Source of the DNA: Bacillus sp. ISL-34
GTDB taxonomy: Bacteria > Bacillota > Bacilli > Bacillales > DSM-1321
Direction of reading: 5' to 3'
DNA length: 64,000 nt
Assembly (NCBI RefSeq): GCF_018613325.1
Contig: NZ_JAGGQJ010000003.1
Location: 124,001 to 188,000, forward strand
The notes beneath the pieces were generated by a model that was given only the letters and a program-made list of their open reading frames with translations, searched no databases and was not told where the DNA came from. A program made the translations under genes and the position numbers. The first letter of the stretch is position 1; the number at the start of each line of letters is the position of its first letter. This document shows, piece after piece, positions 28,508 to 37,045 of this stretch.

Positions 28508-29740
28508 CTACGAACGATAGCTTCCGTTTATTTTCACATAATCATAGGTTAAATCGCAGCCCCATGCCGTTCCTGATTCATTACCATCTTTCAAATATAC
28601 ATGAATGATGATACTCTCATTTTCTAAGTATGCTTTGGCATCTTCCTCAGAAAACATTATTGGCTCACCATCTTTAAGTACGACGATGTCACCAAAAACG
28701 ATCGTTGTTTGATCCGGATTGAATACCACTCCGCTTCTTCCCATCGCAGCAATTATTCTTCCCCAGTTTGCATCCGCTCCAAAAGCTGCCGTTTTCACAA
28801 GATTTGACCCAACGATCGTTTTCGCCATCATCTGTGAATCTTGCTTCGTATTCATGCCATGAACATTCACTTCTATCAGTTTTGTGGCACCTTCTCCATC
28901 CTTCGCAATTTGTTTGGCGAGATTTTCCGAAGTTTGCTTTAATAATTCCAGGAAGATGGACCATTCCGGATGGTCAGGCGTCAAAGGTTCATTGTCCGCT
29001 TCTCCATTCGCGAGCACCAACACCATGTCGTTCGTTGAACAGTCGCCATCAACCGTGATTTGATTGAATGTATCATTTGTAATGGAGGATAGTGCTTGCT
29101 GTAAATCATCCGGTTCAATTACAGCGTCCGTCGTAATGAAACCGAGCATTGTGGCCATGTTTGGATGAATCATTCCCGAGCCCTTTGCAGCACCGCCCAT
29201 TTTCACGGTTTTACCGTCAATGATTGTTTCATAACCACAGCTCTTCGTTACAATATCCGTTGTTAAGATGGCTGTACCAAAAGCTTCAGCGGCTTCAGGT
29301 GTATTTTCTGGCTGCAATGACTCTATGCCTTTTCTTACTTTTTCCATTTCCATGAATTCCCCTATGACACCCGTTGAAGCAACTGCAAATGAATGGTCCT
29401 CCAAACCGAACTTTTGAGCCGCAAGCTCCCTCATTTCCTTTGCATCTTTTAAACCCTGTTCACCTGTACAAGCATTCGCACAAGCACTATTCACTACAAT
29501 GCCGTGTAGTTTTCCAGTAACGGCAATGCTGTCTTTCGTTACATTGATTGGGGCTGCTTGAACTATATTTTGTGTATAAACCGCCGCGGCTGATGCTGGG
29601 ACATCGGTAAAAATGATGCCAACGTCCTTTTTAGAATAGCGTAATCCTGCATGGACACCTGATGCTTGGAACCCTTGGGGCATTAAAATGTTTCCTTCTT
29701 GAATTTGTTTGATTTCTTCAACTGGCTGTAGTGTATTCAT
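28508..29740 (-). CDS. argJ: Bifunctional ornithine acetyltransferase / N-acetylglutamate synthase
   Basis: 410 residues. It moves the acetyl group from N-acetylornithine to glutamate and, in bifunctional forms, also uses acetyl-CoA. The enzyme is made as a proprotein that cuts itself at the threonine of the ATMLGFITTDA motif (near residue 190), where the new N-terminal Thr is the nucleophile; GGAAKGSGMIHPN just before it is conserved. VNSACANACTGEQG is the oxyanion-region motif. Starts 16 bases after argC with GGAGGG. Whether it is mono- or bifunctional cannot be told; no argA is in the operon. Confidence 0.94.
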   Translation of the reverse strand: MNTLQPVEEIKQIQEGNILMPQGFQASGVHAGLRYSKKDVGIIFTDVPASAAAVYTQNIVQAAPINVTKDSIAVTGKLHGIVVNSACANACTGEQGLKDAKEMRELAAQKFGLEDHSFAVASTGVIGEFMEMEKVRKGIESLQPENTPEAAEAFGTAILTTDIVTKSCGYETIIDGKTVKMGGAAKGSGMIHPNMATMLGFITTDAVIEPDDLQQALSSITNDTFNQITVDGDCSTNDMVLVLANGEADNEPLTPDHPEWSIFLELLKQTSENLAKQIAKDGEGATKLIEVNVHGMNTKQDSQMMAKTIVGSNLVKTAAFGADANWGRIIAAMGRSGVVFNPDQTTIVFGDIVVLKDGEPIMFSEEDAKAYLENESIIIHVYLKDGNESGTAWGCDLTYDYVKINGSYRS

Positions 29741-29756
29741 TGTTTCCCTCCAAAGT

Positions 29757-30794
29757 TTACGGATATAGCGGACTGTTCCATAGTCCTGCCGTTTCTTCTA
29801 GTCCCATTAATATATTTGCATTTTGAATGGCCTGCCCTGCAGCACCCTTCACTAAATTATCAATAACTGAAACCACCGTTACCTTACCTGTCCTTTCATC
29901 ATAATCGACGCCAATGTCGCAAAAGTTCGATCCATATACCTGTTTCGTGGATGGAAAGCGATCAAGGGGCTGTACCCGGACAAATGGGTGGTTCTCGTAT
30001 ACGGTTTCGTATAAATCCTTTAATTCAACATTTGAGGTTTCCCGATTTACCTTTATATACATCGTTGCCATAATCCCTCTTGTCATTGGAACAAGATGTG
30101 TATTAAAGGTAATAGGCTGTAAACCTGATGACCATCGCCCAAGCTGTTGTTCGATTTCCGGTATGTGTTGATGTTGATTTACCTTATAGATCTTAAAGTT
30201 CTCATTCATTTCACAATAATGGGTGACTGCCGAAGGTGATTTACCCGCCCCTGAAACCCCGGATTTTGCATCGATGATCACATCGGCAGCTGCTCCGGCC
30301 AATCCTTCAGTGAATAAAGGGGCAAGACCTAATAGTGAAGCGGTTGGGTAGCACCCAGGATTTGCAATAATCGTTGCTTTTTTTATTGCTTCGGCATTCC
30401 ATTCAGCCAATCCGTATACGGCCTCTTCAATAATATGCTGAGGCGCCGCCGGCTTTTTATACCAGTGCTCGTATTCACCTGGAGTTTGAAGCCTGAGGTC
30501 TCCTGATAGGTCGATCACTTTAATGTCAAGGTCAGAAAATTCCGAAATCAATTGCGAGGAAACACCAGAAGGAGTTGCAAGAAATACAATATCGGATTTT
30601 TTTGCAATCGCTTCCGGATCAATTTCTTCTAATGTATCTTTCATATGCATTAAATGTGCATTTTCTTCATATAAACTTCGACCAAATTGGGATGAAGTAT
30701 GCAATGATTTTATTTTAAATTGCGGATGATTATTCAAAAATCTTATTAGTTCAATTCCTCCATAACCCGTTGCACCTACTATTGATACGTTCAT
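29757..30794 (-). CDS. argC: N-acetyl-gamma-glutamyl-phosphate reductase
   Basis: 345 residues; NADPH-dependent second reduction step of arginine synthesis. It opens with the Rossmann loop SIVGATGYGGIEL and has the catalytic Cys in IIANPGCYPTASLLGLAPL near residue 148. First gene of the operon argC-J-B-D-carA-B-argF, with promoter and ARG-box-like operator about 50-75 bases upstream. Normal length. Confidence 0.96.
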   Translation of the reverse strand: MNVSIVGATGYGGIELIRFLNNHPQFKIKSLHTSSQFGRSLYEENAHLMHMKDTLEEIDPEAIAKKSDIVFLATPSGVSSQLISEFSDLDIKVIDLSGDLRLQTPGEYEHWYKKPAAPQHIIEEAVYGLAEWNAEAIKKATIIANPGCYPTASLLGLAPLFTEGLAGAAADVIIDAKSGVSGAGKSPSAVTHYCEMNENFKIYKVNQHQHIPEIEQQLGRWSSGLQPITFNTHLVPMTRGIMATMYIKVNRETSNVELKDLYETVYENHPFVRVQPLDRFPSTKQVYGSNFCDIGVDYDERTGKVTVVSVIDNLVKGAAGQAIQNANILMGLEETAGLWNSPLYP

Positions 30795-30842
30795 AAAACC
30801 ATCTCCTATAATTTCAGGTCCCTGTCATTCTTTGATTCTATT

Positions 30843-30871
30843 ATTATAAGACTGAATAAAAATAAAATCAA
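30843..30871 (-). promoter_or_regulatory. argC operon promoter
   Basis: Minus strand: TTGATT (30866-30871), exactly 17 bases, TATAAT (30843-30848). A strong SigA-type pair about 50 bases before argC. Confidence 0.85.
30851..30868. promoter_or_regulatory. ARG-box-like operator over the argC promoter
   Basis: ACTGAATAAAAATAAAAT fits wnTGAATwwwwATTCAnw with two mismatches and is close to the B. subtilis ARG box. It covers the spacer of the promoter, so a bound ArgR/AhrC hexamer would block polymerase when arginine is plentiful. A weaker half-like site follows at about 30871-30888. Confidence 0.65.
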
Positions 30872-30949
30872 ATGTATTTTTATAAAATTTAAAACATAAA
30901 TTTTAAATGAAAAATTATCCAACAAAAATCCTAGAATTATCCAAAATTG

Positions 30950-30978
30950 TTGACTACTAGGGTTTTTTTCGTTTAAAT
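30950..30978 (+). promoter_or_regulatory. Candidate promoter of the fnr-type gene
   Basis: TTGACT (30950-30955), 17 bases, TTAAAT (30973-30978), about 48 bases before the start codon. The -10 is weak. No TGTGA-N6-TCACA site is seen nearby. Confidence 0.35.
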
Positions 30979-31026
30979 CAAAGGTAGTAATTGAGTAATG
31001 ACGGTATCTGAAAGGTGGTCATATGC

Positions 31027-31716
31027 ATGAATGAATTATCGTTATCTAATCGGATGCATGCAATTTTAGATAATAAACAACAAGTTAAACATATGGAAAA
31101 AGGGCGCTACCTTTTTCAGGAGAGCACCCCAGCAAGTGATTTGTATTACATTATAAAAGGGAAGGTGGAAGTGAGTAAGGTTGTTCCCGACGGTCGGGAA
31201 TTAACTATACGCATTAGTTCGGAGAATGATTTGGTTGGGGAAACAGTCTTATTTTCTCAAAATCCTAAATATATGATGAATGCAAAAATGATGGAAGATG
31301 GAACTGTTGCGGCTATTTCCAAAGAAGCATTAGAAGAAAAAATCGCCTCCGATAGCCAACTTGCAGTCGAGATGATGACATGGTTATCCGCTCAAAACCG
31401 TAAAAATCAGGCTAAATTCCGCGATATGCTCCTGCACGGTAAGAAAGGTGCATTTTACTCCACCCTCATCCGTTTATCAAATAGCTATGGCACTGAAGCA
31501 GAAGACGGTAAAGTTATCAATCTTCCCTTTACAAACCAAGAACTCGCCAATTTTTGCGGCACATCCCGCGAGGTGGTCAATCGAATGCTCGCTCAATTAA
31601 GGAAAAACAATGTCATCTCCATTAAAAAGGGACGCATTACGATTCTTGACTTTGACTATTTGAAACAGGAAATCGACTGTGAAAACTGTCCAATAGAAAT
31701 CTGTACCATCGATTAA
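31027..31716 (+). CDS. fnr: Fnr-type oxygen-sensing regulator with C-terminal Fe-S cysteines
   Basis: 229 residues. cAMP-receptor-like sensor (YYIIKGKVEVSK, LVGETVLFS), long dimer helix, then a winged helix whose recognition helix is CGTSREVVNRMLAQLRK. Three cysteines at the very end, C218-x2-C221-x4-C226, have the spacing of the Bacillus Fnr iron-sulfur ligands, and Asp133, about 85 residues earlier, fits the unusual Asp ligand of B. subtilis Fnr. This differs from E. coli FNR, whose cysteines are N-terminal. It should switch on anaerobic genes when O2 is low. moaA follows on the other strand. Start taken at the ATG 31027; a GTG at 31015 overlaps the ribosome site. Confidence 0.88.
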   Translation: MNELSLSNRMHAILDNKQQVKHMEKGRYLFQESTPASDLYYIIKGKVEVSKVVPDGRELTIRISSENDLVGETVLFSQNPKYMMNAKMMEDGTVAAISKEALEEKIASDSQLAVEMMTWLSAQNRKNQAKFRDMLLHGKKGAFYSTLIRLSNSYGTEAEDGKVINLPFTNQELANFCGTSREVVNRMLAQLRKNNVISIKKGRITILDFDYLKQEIDCENCPIEICTID

Positions 31717-31907
31717 ATTCCTCCCATAAAAAGCAGCAATACATAATGCCTTACTGATATTTAAAAGATTGGCGTTTATTTCAGGCTAAATCCACCCCTA
31801 GGTCCATTGAATTATTTTCATTACCTTGTGTCCTATATAAAAATGCATAAAAAAAGTATAAAAATCGAATTTCGTCCATGACTGGCATCAATTCCTGTCA
31901 ACTATAT

Positions 31908-31938
31908 AAAAAAGGGATGGCATAGCTGCCATCCCTTA
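31908..31938 (-). terminator. moaA terminator
   Basis: AAGGGATGGCA and TGCCATCCCTT pair perfectly around TAGC/GCTA; the minus strand continues with TTTTTT. The gap 31717-31907 before it shows no gene. Confidence 0.9.
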
Positions 31939-31960
31939 ATTTTTTAATCATTCGGACGGA

Positions 31961-32974
31961 TTACCCGCCAATGAATGACATTTCGATTTTTTCCTGTTTC
32001 TTCACCGTTCCCGCTGCCCGCTCATCCGAATAGCGGTCGTCCCTGCGGTTCCAAAGTGAAATGATGAAACCGGTCAATTCTTCATCTGTCATGTCGGAAC
32101 GGAGCAATGACTTCAAGTCATGTCCCTTTCCATTGAACAGGCATGTATATAAACTTCCATTAGCAGAAAGACGTGCACGTGTACAACTTGAACAAAAAGA
32201 CTCGGATACCGAGGTTATGAAGCCCACCTCTGCAGTAGTGCCCCTATAACGGAAGCGTTTTGCGACCTCTCCAAAATAATCTTCTTCAACAGGTTCAAGA
32301 TCGAATTCGGTTTGGAGCATCGCAAGCAGCTCTTTTTTCGTAATGACATTCTTCAACTGCCAGCCATTTGTATGTCCGACATCCATGAATTCTATATACC
32401 GTAATTGAATGCCCTCATCTTTACAAAATCGGGCCATCGGCAGGATTTGAGATTCATTGGTTTCTTTTTTCACAACCATATTCACTTTAACGCCAAGCCC
32501 TGCTTCCTTGGCAGCAGCGATGCCTTCAATAACAGGCTTTATGCCGATATCCCTGCCGTTCATCTTCTTGAAAAGTTCATCATCGAGGCTGTCTAAGCTG
32601 ATATTCACCCTCTGCAAACCAGCTTCCCTCAAATTCACGGCATGCTTTTTCAAGAAGACACCATTCGTGGTCAGTCCAATATCTTCAATACCTTCAATTT
32701 TAACGAGATTTGAAATCAGAGTGGTAAGATCTCTCCGGAGTAATGGTTCCCCGCCTGTCAACCTTAGTTTTTTTACCCCTAAGCTTGCAAATATTTTAGA
32801 AAGCCTGACAATTTCCTCATAAGATAATAGCTCACTTTTAGGCAGGAACTGAAAATTCTCATGAAAAATTTCAGCAGGCATGCAATACTGGCAGCGAAAG
32901 TTACAGCGGTCTATGACTGAAATCCTTAAATCCCTTAGTGGCCTGTCCAATGAATCTTTAATTTGACTGTTCAA
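31961..32974 (-). CDS. moaA: GTP 3',8-cyclase MoaA (molybdenum cofactor)
   Basis: 337-residue radical-SAM enzyme that, with MoaC, turns GTP into cyclic pyranopterin monophosphate. The N-terminal cluster motif is CNFRCQYC (C-x3-C-x2-C) and the C-terminal GTP-side cluster is [18 protein letters not shown] (C-x2-C-x13-C). [13 protein letters not shown] is the SAM-binding loop. The protein ends in two glycines as MoaA should. Starts at a TTG, with AGGAGTGGTTAA before it. It stands alone, with no other moa genes in the window; being beside fnr suggests a link to nitrate respiration. Confidence 0.95.
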   Translation of the reverse strand: MNSQIKDSLDRPLRDLRISVIDRCNFRCQYCMPAEIFHENFQFLPKSELLSYEEIVRLSKIFASLGVKKLRLTGGEPLLRRDLTTLISNLVKIEGIEDIGLTTNGVFLKKHAVNLREAGLQRVNISLDSLDDELFKKMNGRDIGIKPVIEGIAAAKEAGLGVKVNMVVKKETNESQILPMARFCKDEGIQLRYIEFMDVGHTNGWQLKNVITKKELLAMLQTEFDLEPVEEDYFGEVAKRFRYRGTTAEVGFITSVSESFCSSCTRARLSANGSLYTCLFNGKGHDLKSLLRSDMTDEELTGFIISLWNRRDDRYSDERAAGTVKKQEKIEMSFIGG

Positions 32975-33017
32975 TTAACCACTCCTAGCCGAAAGTATTA
33001 GAAAAAAACCAGACCAT

Positions 33018-33051
33018 AAAAAGTGGCTCCATTGAATGGATTCACTTTTTT
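33018..33051 (-). terminator. Terminator after the yitW-type gene
   Basis: AAAAAGTG and CACTTTTT, with an inner TCCA/TGGA pair, form a symmetrical hairpin with A and T runs on both sides. Confidence 0.75.
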
Positions 33052-33083
33052 TGACTGGCTTTTCATTTTCTATTACAGAGTTA

Positions 33084-33392
33084 TTATTTGATTCCTAATG
33101 CAATTTTAGCATATCTGGACATTTTGTCTTTCGTCCATGGCGGACTCCAGACAATCTTCACATCCGTTTCCTTGACCTCGGGGATATCTTCCAGCACCAA
33201 TTTAACTTGATCGACAATTGTCCCAGCCATCGGGCAGCCCATTGCAGTCAATGTCATCGTAACGGTAGTCAGACCTTCCTCATCCATATCCACATCATAT
33301 ACCAAGCCTAAATTAACGATATCTATACCAAGCTCAGGGTCAATGACCTGCTCCAAAGCTCCTAAAATAATGTCTTTTGTATCTTGATCCAC
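33084..33392 (-). CDS. yitW: MIP18/DUF59 Fe-S assembly-type protein (YitW)
   Basis: 102 residues, single DUF59 (MIP18/SufT/PaaD) domain: ALEQVIDPELGIDIVNLGLVYDVD at the N-terminus and LTAMGCPMAG near residue 55 with the conserved, potentially ligand-binding Cys. Relatives help load iron-sulfur clusters. Adjacent to moaA, an Fe-S enzyme, and to the Fe-S regulator, which fits but does not prove such a role. The start is a GTG (33390-33392) eight bases after AAGGAG; a GTG three codons earlier lies inside the site. The order yitW-yitV-yitU-yitT-yitS follows B. subtilis. Confidence 0.88.
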   Translation of the reverse strand: MDQDTKDIILGALEQVIDPELGIDIVNLGLVYDVDMDEEGLTTVTMTLTAMGCPMAGTIVDQVKLVLEDIPEVKETDVKIVWSPPWTKDKMSRYAKIALGIK

Positions 33393-33489
33393 TTCGATCA
33401 CTCCTTTTATGGAAAATCTCTTCGTTTTAGATTATCGGTGTTTCATCATTATGTCCGTATTAGCATCATAACAGATTTTCAGTGAGTAC

Positions 33490-34278
33490 TTAAGCATTTT
33501 GCACAGCTGACAGTAAATGTTTCGCGAACCAGTCTGTAGTCTTAAGCACTCCTTCTCTACTGACCTTATGTCCAGCCTTAGGGTCAAGGATAAAATCAAT
33601 TTTTTCATCTGCCTCATTATACCCTGCTTTGATCCCTTCATAAAAACGGTATGCATGTTGATAAGGCACAACCGGATCTTTGGCACCATGCCAAAAAAGA
33701 AGCGGACGGTTGGAAAGCTTATCCTGATTAAGACTCAAATCAAATGGCTTGAGCTGTTCAATCACCTTGGCAACTTCCTCATCAGTAGCTGGGAAATTAA
33801 CTTTCCTTTTCTTAATCTCTGCCATTTGGAGCTCTGCATACGCGACATATGATGGGTTCCCCATTAAACTGACTCCGGCGGAAATCCATTCATAAGCAGC
33901 CAGAGCCCCACTAGTCACTATTCCCCCCATAGAGGTACCTGCTACGCCAATTCTGTCGGGATCAATCAACTTTCGGGATAATAAATCATCCTTCAACAAA
34001 GATAAATCCTGGATCGTCTGTAAAACCATTTCCCAAAAACGGGGCATCATTTGAGAAACACTTAAACCGGCTTCCCTTTCCCCATGATGAATCACATCGG
34101 GTAGAAGCACACGAAACCCCTTTTCAGCCAATAAATAAGCATAGTGTAGATTATGTTCTTTTGCACTTTGAAAACCATGTATAAAAATAATAAGCGGCAA
34201 TTCCTGATTGAAAGTGGTTTTTTCACCTAGGTGCAATACAGGAATATGTCCAATTAGTTCTTTTTCAATTATTATCAA
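33490..34278 (-). CDS. yitV: Alpha/beta hydrolase YitV (putative esterase)
   Basis: 262 residues. Nucleophile elbow GTSMGG (VAGTSMGGIVTSG near residue 115), oxyanion strand IIFIHGFQSAKE, Asp in FWHGAKDPVVPYQHA and His in DPKAGHKVSREG, so a full Ser-Asp-His triad can be drawn. Cytosolic. Starts at TTG 34276-34278 with GGAGGGG close before it. Natural substrate unknown. Confidence 0.88.
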   Translation of the reverse strand: MIIIEKELIGHIPVLHLGEKTTFNQELPLIIFIHGFQSAKEHNLHYAYLLAEKGFRVLLPDVIHHGEREAGLSVSQMMPRFWEMVLQTIQDLSLLKDDLLSRKLIDPDRIGVAGTSMGGIVTSGALAAYEWISAGVSLMGNPSYVAYAELQMAEIKKRKVNFPATDEEVAKVIEQLKPFDLSLNQDKLSNRPLLFWHGAKDPVVPYQHAYRFYEGIKAGYNEADEKIDFILDPKAGHKVSREGVLKTTDWFAKHLLSAVQNA

Positions 34279-34507
34279 GTGAACCCCTCCGAATAATTTG
34301 TTCCGGTATTTCCAATACCATAATCAAAATGGGATGGCATTCATCATTCCATTCCATTAAACCTGAGCTTCGCTTTAATTATCATAATCCTGGATATAGT
34401 AATATCATACAGGAATGCATAAAGAATGAAAAAGATTTACATTTACTATAAAATAGGCTTAACAATATTTGCATATAATGAAATCAAAAAGAACAGAAGG
34501 TGTGTAC

Positions 34508-35323
34508 ATGGCTGAGAAACATTTGATCGTATTGGATCTTGATGGTACGTTACTTACAGATAACAAAACAATTTCTTCAAGAACTAAAAAAACACTCCTG
34601 AAACTAAAAGAAGATGGACACGAAGTTATGATCGCTACCGGGCGCCCCTTTCGCTCAAGTGAACTTTATTACCGGGAATTGGGGTTGACTACCCCAATCG
34701 TTAATTTCAATGGCGCTTTCGTCCATCACCCATTACATACAAGCTGGGGGGTATACCACTCTCCACTGGATATAAATGTTGCGAAAGATATTGTCGAAGC
34801 GTGTGATCAGTTTAAATATCACAACATCATCGCAGAAGTCCGGGATGAAGTTTATGTCCATTATCATGATGAAAAGTTGATGAACATGTTCAATGTAGGA
34901 AATCCGATCATGAAGACAGGTGACTTGCGCAATTACCTTCAGGATTCCCCAACTTCGATGCTAATTCACACAGATAGTGAATTCGTAGGACAGATTCGCC
35001 AGCATTTATCTGATGTCCATGCAGAATTGGTCGATCATCGCCGCTGGGCAGAGCCTTTTCATATCATCGAAATAATAAAAAGCGGGTTAAGTAAAGCCGT
35101 AGGTCTTAAACGTGTATCCAACTATCTGGAAATTCCTCAAAACAGGATAATCGCTTTCGGTGATGAAGATAATGATTTGGAAATGCTCGAATACGCGGGA
35201 ACCGGGGTGGCCATGGGAAATGCGATTTCACCAGTAAAAACGGTAGCAAATACGACTACATTGACGAATGAAGAAGATGGTATAGCCGTCTTCCTCGAAG
35301 AAAAATTCAATATAAAAGCCTAA
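34508..35323 (+). CDS. yitU: Cof-type HAD phosphatase YitU
   Basis: 271-residue HAD hydrolase, class IIB cap. Motif I LDLDGTLLTD (nucleophile Asp) near residue 10, motif II ATGRP, motif III Lys in SGLSKAVGLKRV, motif IV GDEDNDLEML. Family members dephosphorylate small phosphometabolites, often flavin or sugar phosphates; B. subtilis YitU has been tied to FMN precursor dephosphorylation. Start at the ATG 34508 after GAAGGTGTGTAC; an upstream ATG at 34469 has no site. Confidence 0.9.
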   Translation: MAEKHLIVLDLDGTLLTDNKTISSRTKKTLLKLKEDGHEVMIATGRPFRSSELYYRELGLTTPIVNFNGAFVHHPLHTSWGVYHSPLDINVAKDIVEACDQFKYHNIIAEVRDEVYVHYHDEKLMNMFNVGNPIMKTGDLRNYLQDSPTSMLIHTDSEFVGQIRQHLSDVHAELVDHRRWAEPFHIIEIIKSGLSKAVGLKRVSNYLEIPQNRIIAFGDEDNDLEMLEYAGTGVAMGNAISPVKTVANTTTLTNEEDGIAVFLEEKFNIKA

Positions 35324-35348
35324 TACGTCATTTTTTACCTTCATAATA
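35320..35348 (+). promoter_or_regulatory. Weak sporulation-type promoter candidate
   Basis: CTAATA (35320-35325), 16 bases, CATAATA (35342-35348) resembles a SigF/SigG pair (TGAATA / CATACTA). A perfect 14-bp palindrome CGTTGTCGACAACG follows at 35391-35404, just before the ribosome binding site of the next gene. Confidence 0.3.
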
Positions 35349-35426
35349 TCGATCTTTCAAGCCAAACTAATATGGACAACAGATCCACTCCGTTGTCGAC
35401 AACGCTCAGAATCGGAGGAGATAAGA

Positions 35427-35579
35427 ATGGGTAAAAGCAGTAAATCTAAACGATTTGTACAGCAGGGCAAAGAAAGTGTTGCCAGGCATGCCGAAAAAAT
35501 CCCTTATCACACTACGTTTGAAGAGGCTGAAAAAGACAGGTTAAGAATTATGTCTGAACAAAGCTATGGTGGCTTCTAA
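35427..35579 (+). CDS. Small basic protein of unknown function
   Basis: 50 residues, MGKSSKSKRFVQQGKE and so on to a QSYGGF end; strongly basic at the N-terminus, no membrane segment, no cysteine. The ATG lies six bases after CGGAGGAG. Its stop overlaps the next start (TAATG), so the two small genes are coupled. I do not recognise the family. Size, charge and the sporulation-like promoter would fit a spore-associated protein, but that is a guess. Confidence 0.7.
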   Translation: MGKSSKSKRFVQQGKESVARHAEKIPYHTTFEEAEKDRLRIMSEQSYGGF

Positions 35580-35770
35580 TGGGAAACAAATTATTCCAGA
35601 AGGCTAGGGAATTTGTAGAAGAAGCTCTCCACTCTGAGCATGACGGTGACCAGCATAAGACAGATGAAATCGCTAAAAACGCTCTTTCATCAGCCTTTGC
35701 CAATACGACAGAGGCCGAAAAAGAACAACTGCGAGAACTTCAGGAAGAGCTGGAAAACCATTCTAAATAA
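35579..35770 (+). CDS. Small acidic helical protein (DUF3813-like)
   Basis: 63 residues, MGNKLFQKAREFVEEAL to ELQEELENHSK; acidic, almost wholly helical, no membrane segment. Coupled to the gene before it (shared TAATG). The opening resembles small DUF3813 proteins of bacilli, as far as I recall; the position next to yitU is that of yizC in B. subtilis. Function unknown. A very strong terminator follows. Confidence 0.72.
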   Translation: MGNKLFQKAREFVEEALHSEHDGDQHKTDEIAKNALSSAFANTTEAEKEQLRELQEELENHSK

Positions 35771-35771
35771 C

Positions 35772-35804
35772 GTGAAAGCCTCCAGGATTACTGGAGGCTT
35801 TCAC
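35772..35804. terminator. Terminator between small genes and the KGG protein
   Basis: GTGAAAGCCTCCAG and CTGGAGGCTTTCAC form a perfect 14-bp stem around GATTA. It serves the converging genes on both sides; the T-rich tail is short. Confidence 0.88.
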
Positions 35805-35814
35805 TTTGTTTTCA

Positions 35815-36066
35815 TCAATTGTTATTTCGTGCCTTACCGCCTTTTTCACCGATCTCTTTATAAAAGTCTTTACCTTGGGAATCAGCTGTAGCTTCTCCGC
35901 CCTTTTGTCCAATTTCTTGATAGAATTCCTTATCATGATTATCCGATGTGGCTTCTCCGCCCTTTTGCCCAATTTCCTGGTAAAAATCCTTGTCGTGATT
36001 TTTAGAAGTGGCTTCCCCGCCTTTACGGCCTGCTTCCTGTCTGCTCATTTTTTCGTCGTTAGCCAT
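35815..36066 (-). CDS. KGG-repeat (GsiB-like) general stress protein
   Basis: 83 residues, nearly all repeat: four KGG units with an exact 20-residue period (KGG at about 15, 35, 55 and 75), separated by EATS-type and DKDFYQEIGQ-type segments. Such stress-induced hydrophilic repeats occur in B. subtilis GsiB, a SigB-dependent desiccation/stress protein resembling plant LEA proteins. Very hydrophilic, no structure expected in dilute solution. The ATG 36064-36066 follows GGAGTGATAAAA. A SigB-type promoter lies upstream. In B. subtilis gsiB is elsewhere. Confidence 0.88.
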   Translation of the reverse strand: MANDEKMSRQEAGRKGGEATSKNHDKDFYQEIGQKGGEATSDNHDKEFYQEIGQKGGEATADSQGKDFYKEIGEKGGKARNNN

Positions 36067-36114
36067 TTTTATCACTCCTTCATAAGATTTTAAATTGGCG
36101 CTACAATATAAGAA

Positions 36115-36140
36115 TTAGCCGTTTTGTACAGGCAATAAAC
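36115..36140 (-). promoter_or_regulatory. SigB-like promoter of the KGG protein gene
   Basis: Minus strand: GTTTAT, 14 bases, GGCTAA. This fits the general-stress pattern GTTTAA-N12-15-GGGTAT with two changes, about 50 bases before the start codon. Confidence 0.55.
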
Positions 36141-36202
36141 TTAAAAGGCCGAAATGCTGCCTTTTGTAATAGAAGTGTAATGGCCTTGATTTCTTGTTAA
36201 TA

Positions 36203-37045
36203 TCATTCCCTGCGGAAAGTTCCAACAATGCCTGAAGTTTCTATGATGTTTGTGAAAGCGTGCGGATCCACTTCCTTGATGATCCGTTCAAGGTCATACA
36301 GTTCATACCTTGTAATGACAATCAATAACATTTCCTTAGTTTCGTTGGTGAACGCCCCTTTTGCAGGAACCCTTGTAATTCCGCGAACTAACTGAGCATG
36401 GATTGCCTGTTTAAGTTCTTCGCTTTTCTTTGTAATGATCATGGCGGTAAGCTTTTCATGACGGGTATGTATCGCGTCAACGACACGAGTCGATGTATAA
36501 AGGGTAACAAGTGTGTACAAAGCTTTTTCCGGTCCATAAACAGCACCTGCCGTTATAATGATCACGCCATTCAGCAGAAATAAATAAGTACCTACAGGTT
36601 TATCTTTCTTCCGTGATAGAAGCATGGCGATAATATCCATTCCGCCAGTCGACGCACCGTATTTCAAGGTAATCCCCACACCTACTGCAGCTATGACTCC
36701 GCCAAATACCGCATTCAATAATATGTCAGGTGACCAGCGTGTAATCGGAATGATTTCCATAAAGAAGGACATCAAGACAACGCTGAGGAAACTATAAAAA
36801 GTGAAAGACTTTCCAACCTTTCGCCAAGCAATGATCGTTACTGGAATGTTCAATAAAAACAATAGGATACCTGTCGAAACATTAAAAGGAGCAAAAGAAC
36901 CAATCATCCTGGATAGAAGCTGGGCCACTCCCGTAAAGCCGCTTGCATATACGTTTGCCGGTATTAGAAAAAAGTTCATTGCGATGGCATTAAGCAATGC
37001 GCCGACCACAACTATGATAATTTTCTTCATTTCACCACTGTACAT
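36203..37045 (-). CDS. yitT: YitT family membrane protein
   Basis: 280 residues. Five to six hydrophobic segments (about residues 8-28, 47-70, 73-95, 105-130, 145-165), containing the conserved FFLIPANVYASGFTGVAQLL and LKYGASTGGMDIIAMLLS, and then a cytosolic DUF2179 domain (AMIITKKSEELKQAIHAQLVRGITRV). Often described as a putative transporter; the substrate is unknown. The ATG 37043-37045 follows GGAGG by eight bases, better than the ATG five codons upstream, which overlaps that site. Confidence 0.9.
   Translation of the reverse strand: MYSGEMKKIIIVVVGALLNAIAMNFFLIPANVYASGFTGVAQLLSRMIGSFAPFNVSTGILLFLLNIPVTIIAWRKVGKSFTFYSFLSVVLMSFFMEIIPITRWSPDILLNAVFGGVIAAVGVGITLKYGASTGGMDIIAMLLSRKKDKPVGTYLFLLNGVIIITAGAVYGPEKALYTLVTLYTSTRVVDAIHTRHEKLTAMIITKKSEELKQAIHAQLVRGITRVPAKGAFTNETKEMLLIVITRYELYDLERIIKEVDPHAFTNIIETSGIVGTFRRE

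Noticed and set aside
30523-31014. FNR or Crp binding site upstream of the fnr-type gene
   Set aside because: No TGTGA-N6-TCACA or close variant found in the argC-fnr interval.
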